64,000 bases of DNA from an uncultured Alphaproteobacteria bacterium (lineage in GTDB: Bacteria; Pseudomonadota; Alphaproteobacteria; Rhizobiales; Aestuariivirgaceae): assembly GCA_945957365.1 (NCBI GenBank), contig CAMFKI010000011.1:38841-102840 (forward strand), given 5' to 3'. The translations under genes were made by a program, and so were the position numbers. Shown here piece after piece: positions 34,540 through 41,982 of this stretch. The notes beneath the pieces were generated by a model. That model did no database searches. It was given only the letters and a program-made list of their open reading frames with translations, and was not told where the DNA came from. Position 1 is the stretch's first letter; every line of letters begins with the position of its first letter.

Positions 34540-35325
34540 TTACTTCGAAACGTCCTGGCCGAAATACTTGTCGGAAATCTTCTGGTAGGTCCCGTCGGCG
34601 TCAAGGTCCTTCAGCGCCTTGTTGATGGCCGCCACGAGGTCGTCGTCGCCCTTCCGGAGGATGACGCCCGAATAGGAGGCATCCTGCTCCTGCGCCACGA
34701 TCTTCACCGGGGCCGCGGCCTGCTTCTTCTTGAAGTCGAAGAAGGACAGGCTGTCATTGATGGTGGCGTCCGCCCGGCCTTGCGTGACCAGCGCGATCGA
34801 CTGGTCGAAGCCGTCGGTGCCCACGATCTCGGCGCCATTGGTCTTGGCGATCTCGGCGAAGTTGGAGGTCAGCGACTGGGCTGCCTTCTTGCCCTTCAGG
34901 TCCTTGAAGTCCTTGATGTCGGCATTGTCGTCCTTGACGATCAGCACGGCGCGGGACGCGATGTAAGGGTCCGAAAAGGCGAACTTGGCCTTGCGCTTCT
35001 CGGTGATGCCGACCTCGTTGATGACGACGTCGTAGCGATTGGCGTCGAGGCCGGCGATCAGCCCGTCCCACTTGCCCTCGACGAACTCCGGCTTCACCCC
35101 CAGCTTGGCCGCGATGGCTTCGGCGATCTCGACGTCGAAGCCAACGAGCTTTCCGCTTTCGTCATGATAGGTGAAGGGCGCGTAGGTGCCCTCGGTGCCG
35201 ACCTTCAGCACGCCCGCCTGCTTGATGGCGTCGAGATTGGCTCCGGCCTGCGCCGGCAGAACGGCGGGCCCCAGCGTGAGGGCGGCAGCCAGCAGAGCGG
35301 CGGGGACGGATGAGAACTTGAACAT
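34540..35325 (-). CDS. Cystine/polar amino acid ABC transporter, substrate-binding protein (TcyJ/FliY-like)
   Basis: A 261-residue periplasmic binding protein with signal peptide MFKFSSVPAALLAAALTLGP (cleavage near LPAQA). The mature part is close to cystine-binding TcyJ/FliY: VLKVGTEGTYAPFTYHDESG, GKWDGLIAGLDANRYDVVIN, EVGITEKRKAKFAFSDPY. Divergent location from cysK - sseA supports a sulfur-amino-acid substrate. The gene leads the operon with permease and ATPase; a 214-base AT-richer gap separates it from cysK and should hold both promoters. Substrate assignment is by family resemblance and context. Confidence 0.87.
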   Translation of the reverse strand: MFKFSSVPAALLAAALTLGPAVLPAQAGANLDAIKQAGVLKVGTEGTYAPFTYHDESGKLVGFDVEIAEAIAAKLGVKPEFVEGKWDGLIAGLDANRYDVVINEVGITEKRKAKFAFSDPYIASRAVLIVKDDNADIKDFKDLKGKKAAQSLTSNFAEIAKTNGAEIVGTDGFDQSIALVTQGRADATINDSLSFFDFKKKQAAAPVKIVAQEQDASYSGVILRKGDDDLVAAINKALKDLDADGTYQKISDKYFGQDVSK

Positions 35326-35539
35326 TGGACGACTGCTCCTGAATGCTTGTTGTTGTTGGCCGTTGCTTTTCGCGACGCTACCCTACAATGTCGATAGAGA
35401 TTTTCTAACGTGCGACCTGAGAAACGTATGGAAATGCACAAGCCCGCCAACAAGTTCCCCGCGTCACCCGCCTGTCCCGGGATTTTGATGGGTGAGCTGC
35501 GATTTGACGGAATCCACCCGCTGGGGCATCACTAGCACC

Positions 35540-36565
35540 ATGGATATCAAGCAAGACGTCATCGCCGCCATCGGCAACACGCCGCTGATCAAGCTCCGCA
35601 AGGCTTCCGAGCTCACGGGCTGCACCATCCTCGGCAAGGCCGAGTTCATGAACCCGGGCCAGTCGGTGAAGGACCGCGCCGCCCTCTTCATCATCCGCGA
35701 CGCCATCGCGCGCGGCGCGCTGAGGCCCGGCGGCACCATCGTCGAGGGCACGGCGGGCAATACGGGGATCGGCCTCACGGTCGTTGCCAATGCCATGGGC
35801 TTCCGCTCGGTGATCGTCATCCCAAACACCCAGGCCCAGGAGAAGAAGGACGCGCTGCGCCAGCTCGGCGCCGAGCTCGTCGAGGTGCCGGCCGTCCCCT
35901 ACAAGAACCCCAACAACTACGTGAAGTATTCCGGCCGCCTCGCGGAGGCCATGGGCGCCGTCTGGGCCAACCAATTCGACAACACGGCCAACCGCATGGC
36001 CCATATCGAGGGCACCGCGCCCGAAATCTGGCGCCAGACCGACGGCAAGGTCGATGCCTTCGTCTGCGCGGTGGGCTCCGGCGGCACATTGGCCGGCGTG
36101 TCCATGGGCCTCAAGTCCTTCAACCCCAACATCAAGATCGCGCTGGCCGACCCCATGGGGGCCGCCCTCTACAACTATTACAAGCATGGCGAGCTGAAAT
36201 CGGAAGGCTCCTCCATCACCGAGGGCATCGGCCAGGGCCGCATCACGGCAAACCTCGAAGGCGCCATCGTCGACGACGCCTTCCAGATCCCGGATGCCGA
36301 GGCGATCCAGATCGCCTTCGACCTCCTCCGGCACGAGGGCCTGTGCATGGGCGGCTCGACCGGCGTCAACGTCGCGGGCGCGATCCGCATGGCGAAGGAA
36401 CTCGGCCCCGGCCATACCATCGTGACCATCCTCTGCGACTACGGCACGCGCTATGCCTCGAAGCTCTTCAACCCCGCCTTCCTGCGCGAGAAGAACCTGC
36501 CCGTGCCCACCTGGCTCGAGAAGGCGCCGGACGTGCCCAACGTCGCGCAAGAGGTCCCGGCGTGA
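35540..36565 (+). CDS. cysK: Cysteine synthase A (O-acetylserine sulfhydrylase)
   Basis: A 341-residue PLP enzyme that makes cysteine from O-acetylserine and sulfide. The N-terminus has IGNTPLIKLRKASELTG, the PLP lysine is Lys44 in NPGQSVKDRAALF, and the substrate loop is EGTAGNTGIGL; AVGSGGTLAGVS is the phosphate-binding loop. It is about 30 residues longer than enterobacterial CysK at the C-terminus, as in other alphaproteobacteria. The ATG at 35540 starts the homology; the open frame upstream is not conserved. It leads an operon with an AlaX-like gene (GTGA overlap) and sseA. Confidence 0.95.
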   Translation: MDIKQDVIAAIGNTPLIKLRKASELTGCTILGKAEFMNPGQSVKDRAALFIIRDAIARGALRPGGTIVEGTAGNTGIGLTVVANAMGFRSVIVIPNTQAQEKKDALRQLGAELVEVPAVPYKNPNNYVKYSGRLAEAMGAVWANQFDNTANRMAHIEGTAPEIWRQTDGKVDAFVCAVGSGGTLAGVSMGLKSFNPNIKIALADPMGAALYNYYKHGELKSEGSSITEGIGQGRITANLEGAIVDDAFQIPDAEAIQIAFDLLRHEGLCMGGSTGVNVAGAIRMAKELGPGHTIVTILCDYGTRYASKLFNPAFLREKNLPVPTWLEKAPDVPNVAQEVPA

Positions 36566-37281
36566 CGGCGGCACTCCTGTTCCGTGACGACGCCTACCTG
36601 AAGGACTGCGAGGCCACCGTCACCGCCATCAACGACAAGGGCGGCATCCTGCTCGATCGCACGGTGTTCTACGCCACCGCCGGCGGCCAGCCGGGCGACA
36701 AGGGCACGCTCACCTGGGAGGGCGGCGAGGTCACGATCGCCACCACCGTCTATGACGAGACGAAGGACGTGGTGCACGTTCCTGCCGAGGGCTCGACGCT
36801 GCCGGGCGTCGGCGCGAAGGTGAAGCTCACGCTCGACTGGGCCAACCGCTACCGCACCATGCGTAGCCATACGCTGATGCACCTGCTCTGCGCCTCCGTG
36901 CCCTTCCCCGTCACCGGCGGCGCCATCGGCGAGGATGGTGGCCGCATCGACTTCGACATTCCCGAGGGCCAGATCCCGGACAAGGCGGAATTGACCGCCA
37001 CGCTCAACCGCCTCGTCACGGAAGACCATCCCGTCTCCTTCCGCTGGATCACCGACGAGGAGATGGCCGCGAACCAGCACCTGATCCGCACCATGTCTGT
37101 GAAACCGCCGATGGGCACCGGCCGCGTGCGCCTCGTGATGATCGGCGAGGACGGCAAGGTCGACCTCCAGCCCTGCGGCGGCACGCATGTGTCATCGACC
37201 GGCGTCATCGGCCCCGTTGTCGTCGCCAAGATCGAGAACAAGGGCAAGATCAACCGCCGCATCAGGGTGGCCTTCCAATGA
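36562..37281 (+). CDS. AlaX-type alanyl-tRNA editing protein
   Basis: A 239-residue free-standing editing-domain protein of the AlaX family, which hydrolyses mischarged Ser- or Gly-tRNA(Ala) in trans. The zinc ligands are visible: HTLMH (HxxxH) and CGGTH (CxxxH). Other features are TVFYATAGGQPGDKG and the N-terminal AlaRS-like beta-barrel. The GTG start at 36562 overlaps the cysK stop by four bases and the ATG of sseA overlaps its own stop, so it is tightly coupled to cysteine metabolism genes. Whether it edits a cysteine-related error is an open question raised by this placement. Confidence 0.9.
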   Translation: MTAALLFRDDAYLKDCEATVTAINDKGGILLDRTVFYATAGGQPGDKGTLTWEGGEVTIATTVYDETKDVVHVPAEGSTLPGVGAKVKLTLDWANRYRTMRSHTLMHLLCASVPFPVTGGAIGEDGGRIDFDIPEGQIPDKAELTATLNRLVTEDHPVSFRWITDEEMAANQHLIRTMSVKPPMGTGRVRLVMIGEDGKVDLQPCGGTHVSSTGVIGPVVVAKIENKGKINRRIRVAFQ

Positions 37282-38123
37282 GCAACGACATCGTCTCGAC
37301 GCAGTGGTTGGCCGACCACCTCGGCTCGCCCGACATCGCCATCATCGACGCCTCCTGGCACCTGCCCACGGCGAACCGCGACGCCAGGAGGGAATTCCGC
37401 GACGCGCATATCCCCGGCGCGCAGTTCTTCGACATCGACGAATTGTCCGACACCCAGTCCGCGCTCCCCCACATGCTGCCGAGCCCGGAGAAATTCTCCT
37501 CGCGCATGCGCAAGATGGGCATCGGCGACGGCAAGCGCATCATCGCCTATGACTCGGTCGGCCTGTTCTCGGCCGCGCGCGCCTGGTGGATGTTCAAGGT
37601 CTTCGGCCATGACGACGTCGCCGTGCTCGATGGCGGCCTGAAGAAATGGCTGGCCGAGGCCCGCGCCACCGAGGATGGCCCCGCCCTTCCCCGCCAGGAG
37701 CGCCACTTCACCGCCCGCTTCAAGGGCTCGATGGTGAAGGACATGAAAGAAGTCGCCGCCGCGCTGAAATCCGGTTCGGCCCAGGTCGCCGACGCCCGCT
37801 CCGGCACCCGTTTCCGCGGCGAGGAGGTGGAGCCCCGCGCCCATGTCCGCGCCGGCCACATGCCCGGTGCGAGGAACGTGCACTATGCCAGCCTCCTCGA
37901 GCCCGACGGGACGCTGAAATCGCCGGCCGACATCGCGGCGGTGTTCAAGGCCGCGGGCGTCGACCTCGCGAAACCTGTCATCACCTCCTGCGGATCCGGA
38001 GTCACGGCCGCGATCCTCACGCTGGGCCTCACCCTCACGGGCGCACGCGACCACGCGCTCTATGACGGCTCGTGGACGGAATGGGGCGGCACCCCGGACA
38101 ATCCTGTCGCAACCGGCGCCTGA
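37278..38123 (+). CDS. sseA: 3-mercaptopyruvate sulfurtransferase
   Basis: A 281-residue two-domain rhodanese. The catalytic Cys238 lies in SCGSGVTA, whose CG(S/T)GVTA loop is diagnostic for 3-mercaptopyruvate rather than thiosulfate as donor. The inactive N-terminal rhodanese domain (VSTQWLADHLGSPDIAIIDA) and linker are normal. It moves sulfur from mercaptopyruvate, a cysteine breakdown product, to thiols or cyanide. Third gene of the cysK operon by an ATGA overlap. Confidence 0.94.
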   Translation: MSNDIVSTQWLADHLGSPDIAIIDASWHLPTANRDARREFRDAHIPGAQFFDIDELSDTQSALPHMLPSPEKFSSRMRKMGIGDGKRIIAYDSVGLFSAARAWWMFKVFGHDDVAVLDGGLKKWLAEARATEDGPALPRQERHFTARFKGSMVKDMKEVAAALKSGSAQVADARSGTRFRGEEVEPRAHVRAGHMPGARNVHYASLLEPDGTLKSPADIAAVFKAAGVDLAKPVITSCGSGVTAAILTLGLTLTGARDHALYDGSWTEWGGTPDNPVATGA

Positions 38124-38323
38124 CGCGCCGATCCGGGCCTCAGGCGACGTAATCCCCGCCGATCCGCTTCTATCCGGCTTCGCGCAGCGACCCGGATTCG
38201 CACTCGCCACCGGGGTCGGCGGCGATGGCGCGATTGACGTCGGCGCCGCGAAGGTCCATATTCGGCGGAACTTTCGCCTTCTGGTATTCTCCGTGCCTGC
38301 TCTCCCAGTCCCGCGAGGTGGCC

Positions 38324-38950
38324 ATGTCCCTCTTCATCAGCAGGCTCGCGAACGATGGCGCCGCCCTGAGCGACGTTTTCAGCATCACCCGCTGCGACGC
38401 CAATCTCGGCCAGAACCCTGTCAACAGCCAGGTCGACCGCATCGCCTACACCAAGACCAGCAGCGGCGCCGGGCAAGATCGCATCGAGGCGCTTGTCGGT
38501 GCGGCCGGCGATGTGGTGGTCAGCGCCTTTCCCGCCGGTTCGCAGATCCCCGACGGCTCCGGCGGCACGGTGCCGATCGAACTGGTCGGCGGCGCCACCT
38601 TCCCGCCGGATAGCGCCGGCCTCATCCAGGTCGCCTATTGCTTCAACAACCAGATGTTCGCCTTCGCACCCGGCGGCGCGCAGATCTCGCTGCCGCGGCA
38701 GGTCATCCTGTTCCACGAGCTCGCTCATGCCTTCCACCGCGCCATCGGCGACTTCAACAGTGCCGACCCCGAGTTCCAGGCAATCACCGACGAGAACACC
38801 TTCCGCGCCCAGGTTGGCCTCGCGGCGCGCGACCCCACCAATCACAATGGCGGTCAAGGCGCGGGCAACGGCCAGCAGGTGCCGAGCTGCACCGGCATGC
38901 CGCCCGGCGGGGGCACCGGCGGCACCGGCCCGTCCTGCTGCAACTGCTGA
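38324..38950 (+). CDS. Putative zinc metalloprotease with HExxH motif and Cys-rich tail (unknown family)
   Basis: A 208-residue protein. Residues 127-138 read VILFHELAHAFH, a good zincin motif (HELAH at 131-135), followed by DEN at 156-158 in ITDENTFRAQVGLAAR, where Glu157 could be the third metal ligand. This arrangement recalls the M91 (NleD-like) peptidases. The C-terminus after 175 is Gly/Pro-rich and ends GTGPSCCNC. There is no signal peptide or membrane helix, so it is cytosolic or exported by another route. First gene of a three-gene cassette; the following genes are 17 and 33 bases apart. The start ATG at 38324 follows GCGAGGTGGCC. Activity and target are unknown. Confidence 0.7.
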   Translation: MSLFISRLANDGAALSDVFSITRCDANLGQNPVNSQVDRIAYTKTSSGAGQDRIEALVGAAGDVVVSAFPAGSQIPDGSGGTVPIELVGGATFPPDSAGLIQVAYCFNNQMFAFAPGGAQISLPRQVILFHELAHAFHRAIGDFNSADPEFQAITDENTFRAQVGLAARDPTNHNGGQGAGNGQQVPSCTGMPPGGGTGGTGPSCCNC

Positions 38951-38967
38951 ACCTGGAGGAGCTTCGC

Positions 38968-39501
38968 ATGGCGACCGGCCTCCGGATCGACGACATCGCC
39001 CTCTCGCCGCGCCGGCGCGGGCTGCCAAGTCCACTCGATGGCCGCCGCGACATCTGGTTCGACGTGACGATCAGCGTCCACAATCCTGGTGCGAAGCCGC
39101 TCCATGTCGTCAGCGAGCTGCGTGGCCTCGCCTATGATGCCGCGAGCAAGGTCCTCACCCTTCGCCTCGCCGAGGCCGCGCCCGGGCCCACGGCGCGCGA
39201 CGCGCCCACCTACACGCTCCCCACGCCCGCCACCATCACGGTGGCGCCGCGCGGCACGGCCAAGATCACCCTCCCCATCCCCGCCATCCTGCGCGAGGTG
39301 CGACAGGTCGAAGGCGCGCCCCTCGCGGTGGATGAGACAGACCTTCGCGCCATGCGCCGCATCCGCTGCGAGGTCGCCAGCAGCGAGAAGCCGATCGGCG
39401 CCCAGGAGCGCACCGCCCCCCACCTGATGCGCAGCCGCGTGGCCAGGTGGGGCATCACCGTCACCGGCGAGGCCGCCGTGACGCCCGACACCCGCCGCTG
39501 A
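38968..39501 (+). CDS. Unknown protein, second gene of the metalloprotease cassette
   Basis: A 177-residue protein with an excellent ribosome site (CTGGAGGA, seven bases before the ATG). It is predicted to be mainly beta (WFDVTISVHNPGAKPLHVVS; ASKVLTLRLAEA; PATITVAPRGTAKITLPIP), suggesting an immunoglobulin-like or jelly-roll fold. It has no Cys except CEVASS, no signal peptide and no membrane helix. I do not recognise the family. Its position, 17 bases after the HExxH gene, implies common expression. It could be a substrate, inhibitor or scaffold of the putative protease; this is only inference. Confidence 0.65.
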   Translation: MATGLRIDDIALSPRRRGLPSPLDGRRDIWFDVTISVHNPGAKPLHVVSELRGLAYDAASKVLTLRLAEAAPGPTARDAPTYTLPTPATITVAPRGTAKITLPIPAILREVRQVEGAPLAVDETDLRAMRRIRCEVASSEKPIGAQERTAPHLMRSRVARWGITVTGEAAVTPDTRR

Positions 39502-39534
39502 ACAGGCCTGCCACAACCTGAGAGGACCACCGCC

Positions 39535-40068
39535 ATGCCCACCCTCAACGACGCCTTCAACGAATTGCAGGCCATCAACGGCAACCTGCAGACGCTCCAC
39601 GCCGACAATGGCAGCATCATCGCCGGCCAGGCTGCCATCGTGGCGGCGATCGCGGCCTCGACCGCCGCCATCACCGACGTGCGCAATTCGGTCGATGCCG
39701 GCACCGTGGTGCTCAATTCCATCGCCGCCCTGCAGCAGGTCACCAACACCACGCTGTTCCACCTCTCGCAGCAGGCGGACGCGATGATCTGCGCCCTCGA
39801 GGCGATCTCGCGCAATACCTGCGCAATCCACAATGAGGCCCATCTCCAGACCGGCCGCCAGATCGTCATCGCCGCCGCCGAAACGGCCCTTCTCGATATT
39901 ACCCGCACGGTCCATCCCGGCGCCGCACTCGACTTCGACCGCCGCGAAGACCAGCGCCGCGCGACCGAGGCCTGCTGCCCGCCCCCGGCCGACCCACCGG
40001 TCTGCGCCTATCGACCCTGCCCCGCGCCGAAGCCCTTGGAGAACCGGGACGGCCACGAACCGCGATAG
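39535..40068 (+). CDS. Unknown helical protein with Cys/Pro-rich tail, third gene of the cassette
   Basis: A 177-residue protein preceded by GAGAGGA (eight bases before ATG). Residues 1-140 look entirely helical and probably coiled-coil, rich in Ala/Ile/Gln (MPTLNDAFNELQAINGNLQT; IIAGQAAIVAAIAASTAAIT; ADAMICALEAISRNTCAIHN), followed by a tail with five Cys among prolines (CCPPPADPPVCAYRPCPAP). The Cys-rich tail echoes the CCNC end of the first gene, so the two might share a metal or disulfide partner. No signal peptide. The family is not recognised. The gene ends 34 bases before an ArsR operator. Confidence 0.65.
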   Translation: MPTLNDAFNELQAINGNLQTLHADNGSIIAGQAAIVAAIAASTAAITDVRNSVDAGTVVLNSIAALQQVTNTTLFHLSQQADAMICALEAISRNTCAIHNEAHLQTGRQIVIAAAETALLDITRTVHPGAALDFDRREDQRRATEACCPPPADPPVCAYRPCPAPKPLENRDGHEPR

Positions 40069-40101
40069 GACGCGGCAACAGCCCCTTCTTCCCCTCTCGT
40101 C

Positions 40102-40127
40102 TATATTTAAGTGCTCACTTAAATATA
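40102..40127. promoter_or_regulatory. Probable ArsR-family operator 1
   Basis: TATATTTAAG-TGCTCA-CTTAAATATA is a nearly perfect 26-bp palindrome, strongly AT-rich in a GC-rich background. It shares its half-site TATTTAAG/CTTAAATA with a second palindrome 95 bases downstream, which argues for one dimeric regulator. The adjacent arsR-type gene is the obvious candidate. Confidence 0.75.
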
Positions 40128-40221
40128 CGCCGCGGGTGCCGCGCGTCACCAAACGTTAACGAGTTCCGCCCTCCCATTTACACAACCCCAGCTCCATTGC
40201 CTCCAAATCAAGCCGCCCCTA

Positions 40222-40243
40222 TATTTAAGTTATCACTTAAATA
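40222..40243. promoter_or_regulatory. Probable ArsR-family operator 2
   Basis: TATTTAAG-TTATCA-CTTAAATA is the second copy of the palindrome. It ends 13 bases before the GTG start of the arsR-like gene, where bound repressor would block the promoter or ribosome site: autoregulation is expected. Confidence 0.75.
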
Positions 40244-40256
40244 CGGGAACACGCCA

Positions 40257-40601
40257 GTGCCGCGCGCCAACACCATTTCCCGGACCTTCGCCGCCCTCAG
40301 CGATCCCACGCGGCTGACCATTCTCGCCCGCCTCGCACGGCAGGGCGACATGACGGTGCAGGACATCGCCCGTCCCTTCGCGATGAGTCTCCCCGCCGTC
40401 TCGCAGCACCTGAAGGTGCTGGAACAGGCCGGCCTGATCTCCCGCCTGCGCAACGGCCAGGAGCGGCCCTGCCGCCTCAAGCCGGAGCGCCTCGCCGCCG
40501 CGCAGGCCTGGCTCGACAATACCCGCGGCGCCTGGGAGTCCCGCCTCGACCGCCTCGAAAACTTCCTCGCCAAACCGAAGGAGACCCGCCATGACCGCTG
40601 A
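40257..40601 (+). CDS. ArsR-family transcriptional regulator
   Basis: A 114-residue winged-helix repressor: ISRTFAALSDPTRLTILARL is the typical ArsR helix 1-2, MTVQDIARPFAMSLPAVSQH then LKVLEQAGLISRLRNGQERP is the helix-turn-helix and wing. No Cys metal site is present (no CxC), so it is not a classical metal sensor. It belongs to the subgroup paired with AHSA1/SRPBCC proteins. GTG at 40257 is chosen because it lies just after operator 2; an in-frame TTG at 40197 would place the operator inside the coding region. It overlaps the next gene by eleven bases. Confidence 0.9.
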   Translation: MPRANTISRTFAALSDPTRLTILARLARQGDMTVQDIARPFAMSLPAVSQHLKVLEQAGLISRLRNGQERPCRLKPERLAAAQAWLDNTRGAWESRLDRLENFLAKPKETRHDR

Positions 40602-41061
40602 CCGCCGCGACACGCTCGAGCGTGAGATCGTCCTCTGCCGCGTCATCGACGCACCCATCGAACGCGTTTTCGCGGCCTGGACGGACCCCGCGCAGATCAC
40701 GCAATGGTTCGGCCCCGCGGGCTTCACCTGCGACACGACCGAATGCGACATCCGCGAAGGCGGCCGCTGGCGCTTCACCTACACCGGGCCGGACGGCACC
40801 AAATGGACGAACCGCATCGACTTCGTCACCATCGATCCGCCGCGCCTGATCGAGATGGAGCACGGTTCCGACAAGGATGACGATCCGATCCGCCTCCACG
40901 TCACCGTCACCTTCGATGCCCAGGGCAACGGCAAGACCGTGCTCACCATGCGCCAGCTCCACCCCTCGGCGGAGCGCCGGAAGACCGTCATCGGTTTTGG
41001 AGCGGTGGAATACGGCTACCAGACACTCGACAAGCTGGCGGCGCATGTGGGAGCGGCGTGA
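40591..41061 (+). CDS. SRPBCC (AHSA1-type) domain protein
   Basis: A 156-residue START-like domain protein: CRVIDAPIERVFAAWTDPAQ, ITQWFGPAGF, DIREGGRWRFTYTGPDG and the C-terminal helix YGYQTLDKLAAHV are standard for the AHSA1 subfamily. These proteins form a hydrophobic cavity for a small ligand. Co-transcription with an ArsR-type repressor through an 11-base overlap is a widespread pairing, in which the SRPBCC partner may bind or process the inducer. The ligand is unknown. Length is normal. Confidence 0.9.
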   Translation: MTADRRDTLEREIVLCRVIDAPIERVFAAWTDPAQITQWFGPAGFTCDTTECDIREGGRWRFTYTGPDGTKWTNRIDFVTIDPPRLIEMEHGSDKDDDPIRLHVTVTFDAQGNGKTVLTMRQLHPSAERRKTVIGFGAVEYGYQTLDKLAAHVGAA

Positions 41062-41121
41062 ACCGGGCGCGCTGACAGCGCCTTCATCCGCCTGGCAAGC
41101 ACACGAGGCCGGGCAGTACCT

Positions 41122-41931
41122 TCACTGCGAAACCGAAGCCGGCTCCACATCCGTCGCGACGGTCCGGGTCTGCAGCCTCTTCACCGTGCGCGTCCAGTCG
41201 GCCGGCGTGCCGTTGTAGCTGTTGCGGTCGACGGCGCCGGCCACGCCGGGCACGCGGCCCGTGGTGGTGAACTGCCAGAACGCCCAGTCGCGCCCCCGGT
41301 ATTTCACGTCCGGCTTCGCCGCCACCGAGCGCAGCCAGAACTGATAATCCGTGAACTCGCCCTCGAGCACGTCATGGTGGAACTTGGGATCGGTATAGAT
41401 GATCGGGCGCTTGCCCGTATGCGCTTCCATCGCCGCCAGCATGACCTTCATCTTCGCGATCGCCGAGGCCCGGTCGATCTGGTGCGGGCAGGTCTTGGAA
41501 TAGCTGTTCCATTCGACATCGAGCACCGGCGGCAGCGCGCCGGCATCGCTTGGCACATGCGTCGTGAACCACGACGCCTGGTCGCGCGCAAAGCTGCACC
41601 AGTACATGACATGGTAGGCCCCGCGCACGATGCCGGCCTTCCCGGCACCACTCCAGTTGGACAGGAAATTCGGATCGAAACGGTCCGCCCCCTCGGTCGC
41701 CTTGATGTAGGCGAAGTGAACCCCGGCCCCCGCGACCTTCTTCCAGTCGATGTCGCCCTGGAAATAGGACACGTCGATCCCTTGGACCGGCATGGTGTGA
41801 GCTGCGGCGACGCCGTCGTTCGGCTTCTTGTCCGAGAGCCCGGCCGCCCCGGCCGCAGCAGCGCTGTGACCCGCTCCCGTCAGAGCAAGAACCAGGGAAA
41901 GCATCGCGATCCGAACCCGATCAAGCCTCAT
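41122..41931 (-). CDS. Secreted GH25 family lysozyme
   Basis: A 269-residue exported muramidase: signal peptide (MRLDRVRIAMLSLVLALTGA, cleavage near HSAAA), then a GH25 barrel with QGIDVSYFQGDIDW, FAYIKATEGAD, YHVMYWCSF, PPVLDVEWNS (the catalytic Asp-x-Glu) and DWAFWQFTTTGRVPG, ending in VDRNSYNG. It would cleave the glycan strand of peptidoglycan. There are no wall-binding repeats. No holin, phage or toxin genes surround it, so a housekeeping or wall-remodelling role is more likely than a prophage endolysin. Confidence 0.93.
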   Translation of the reverse strand: MRLDRVRIAMLSLVLALTGAGHSAAAAGAAGLSDKKPNDGVAAAHTMPVQGIDVSYFQGDIDWKKVAGAGVHFAYIKATEGADRFDPNFLSNWSGAGKAGIVRGAYHVMYWCSFARDQASWFTTHVPSDAGALPPVLDVEWNSYSKTCPHQIDRASAIAKMKVMLAAMEAHTGKRPIIYTDPKFHHDVLEGEFTDYQFWLRSVAAKPDVKYRGRDWAFWQFTTTGRVPGVAGAVDRNSYNGTPADWTRTVKRLQTRTVATDVEPASVSQ

Positions 41932-41982
41932 CGTTGCAAGTCCAGCCTATAACCTTCAGTTGTCGGCAGTCGGAACCCACCC

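Noticed and set aside
41122..41931. Prophage endolysin
   Set aside because: The GH25 gene has a signal peptide and no phage genes are nearby.
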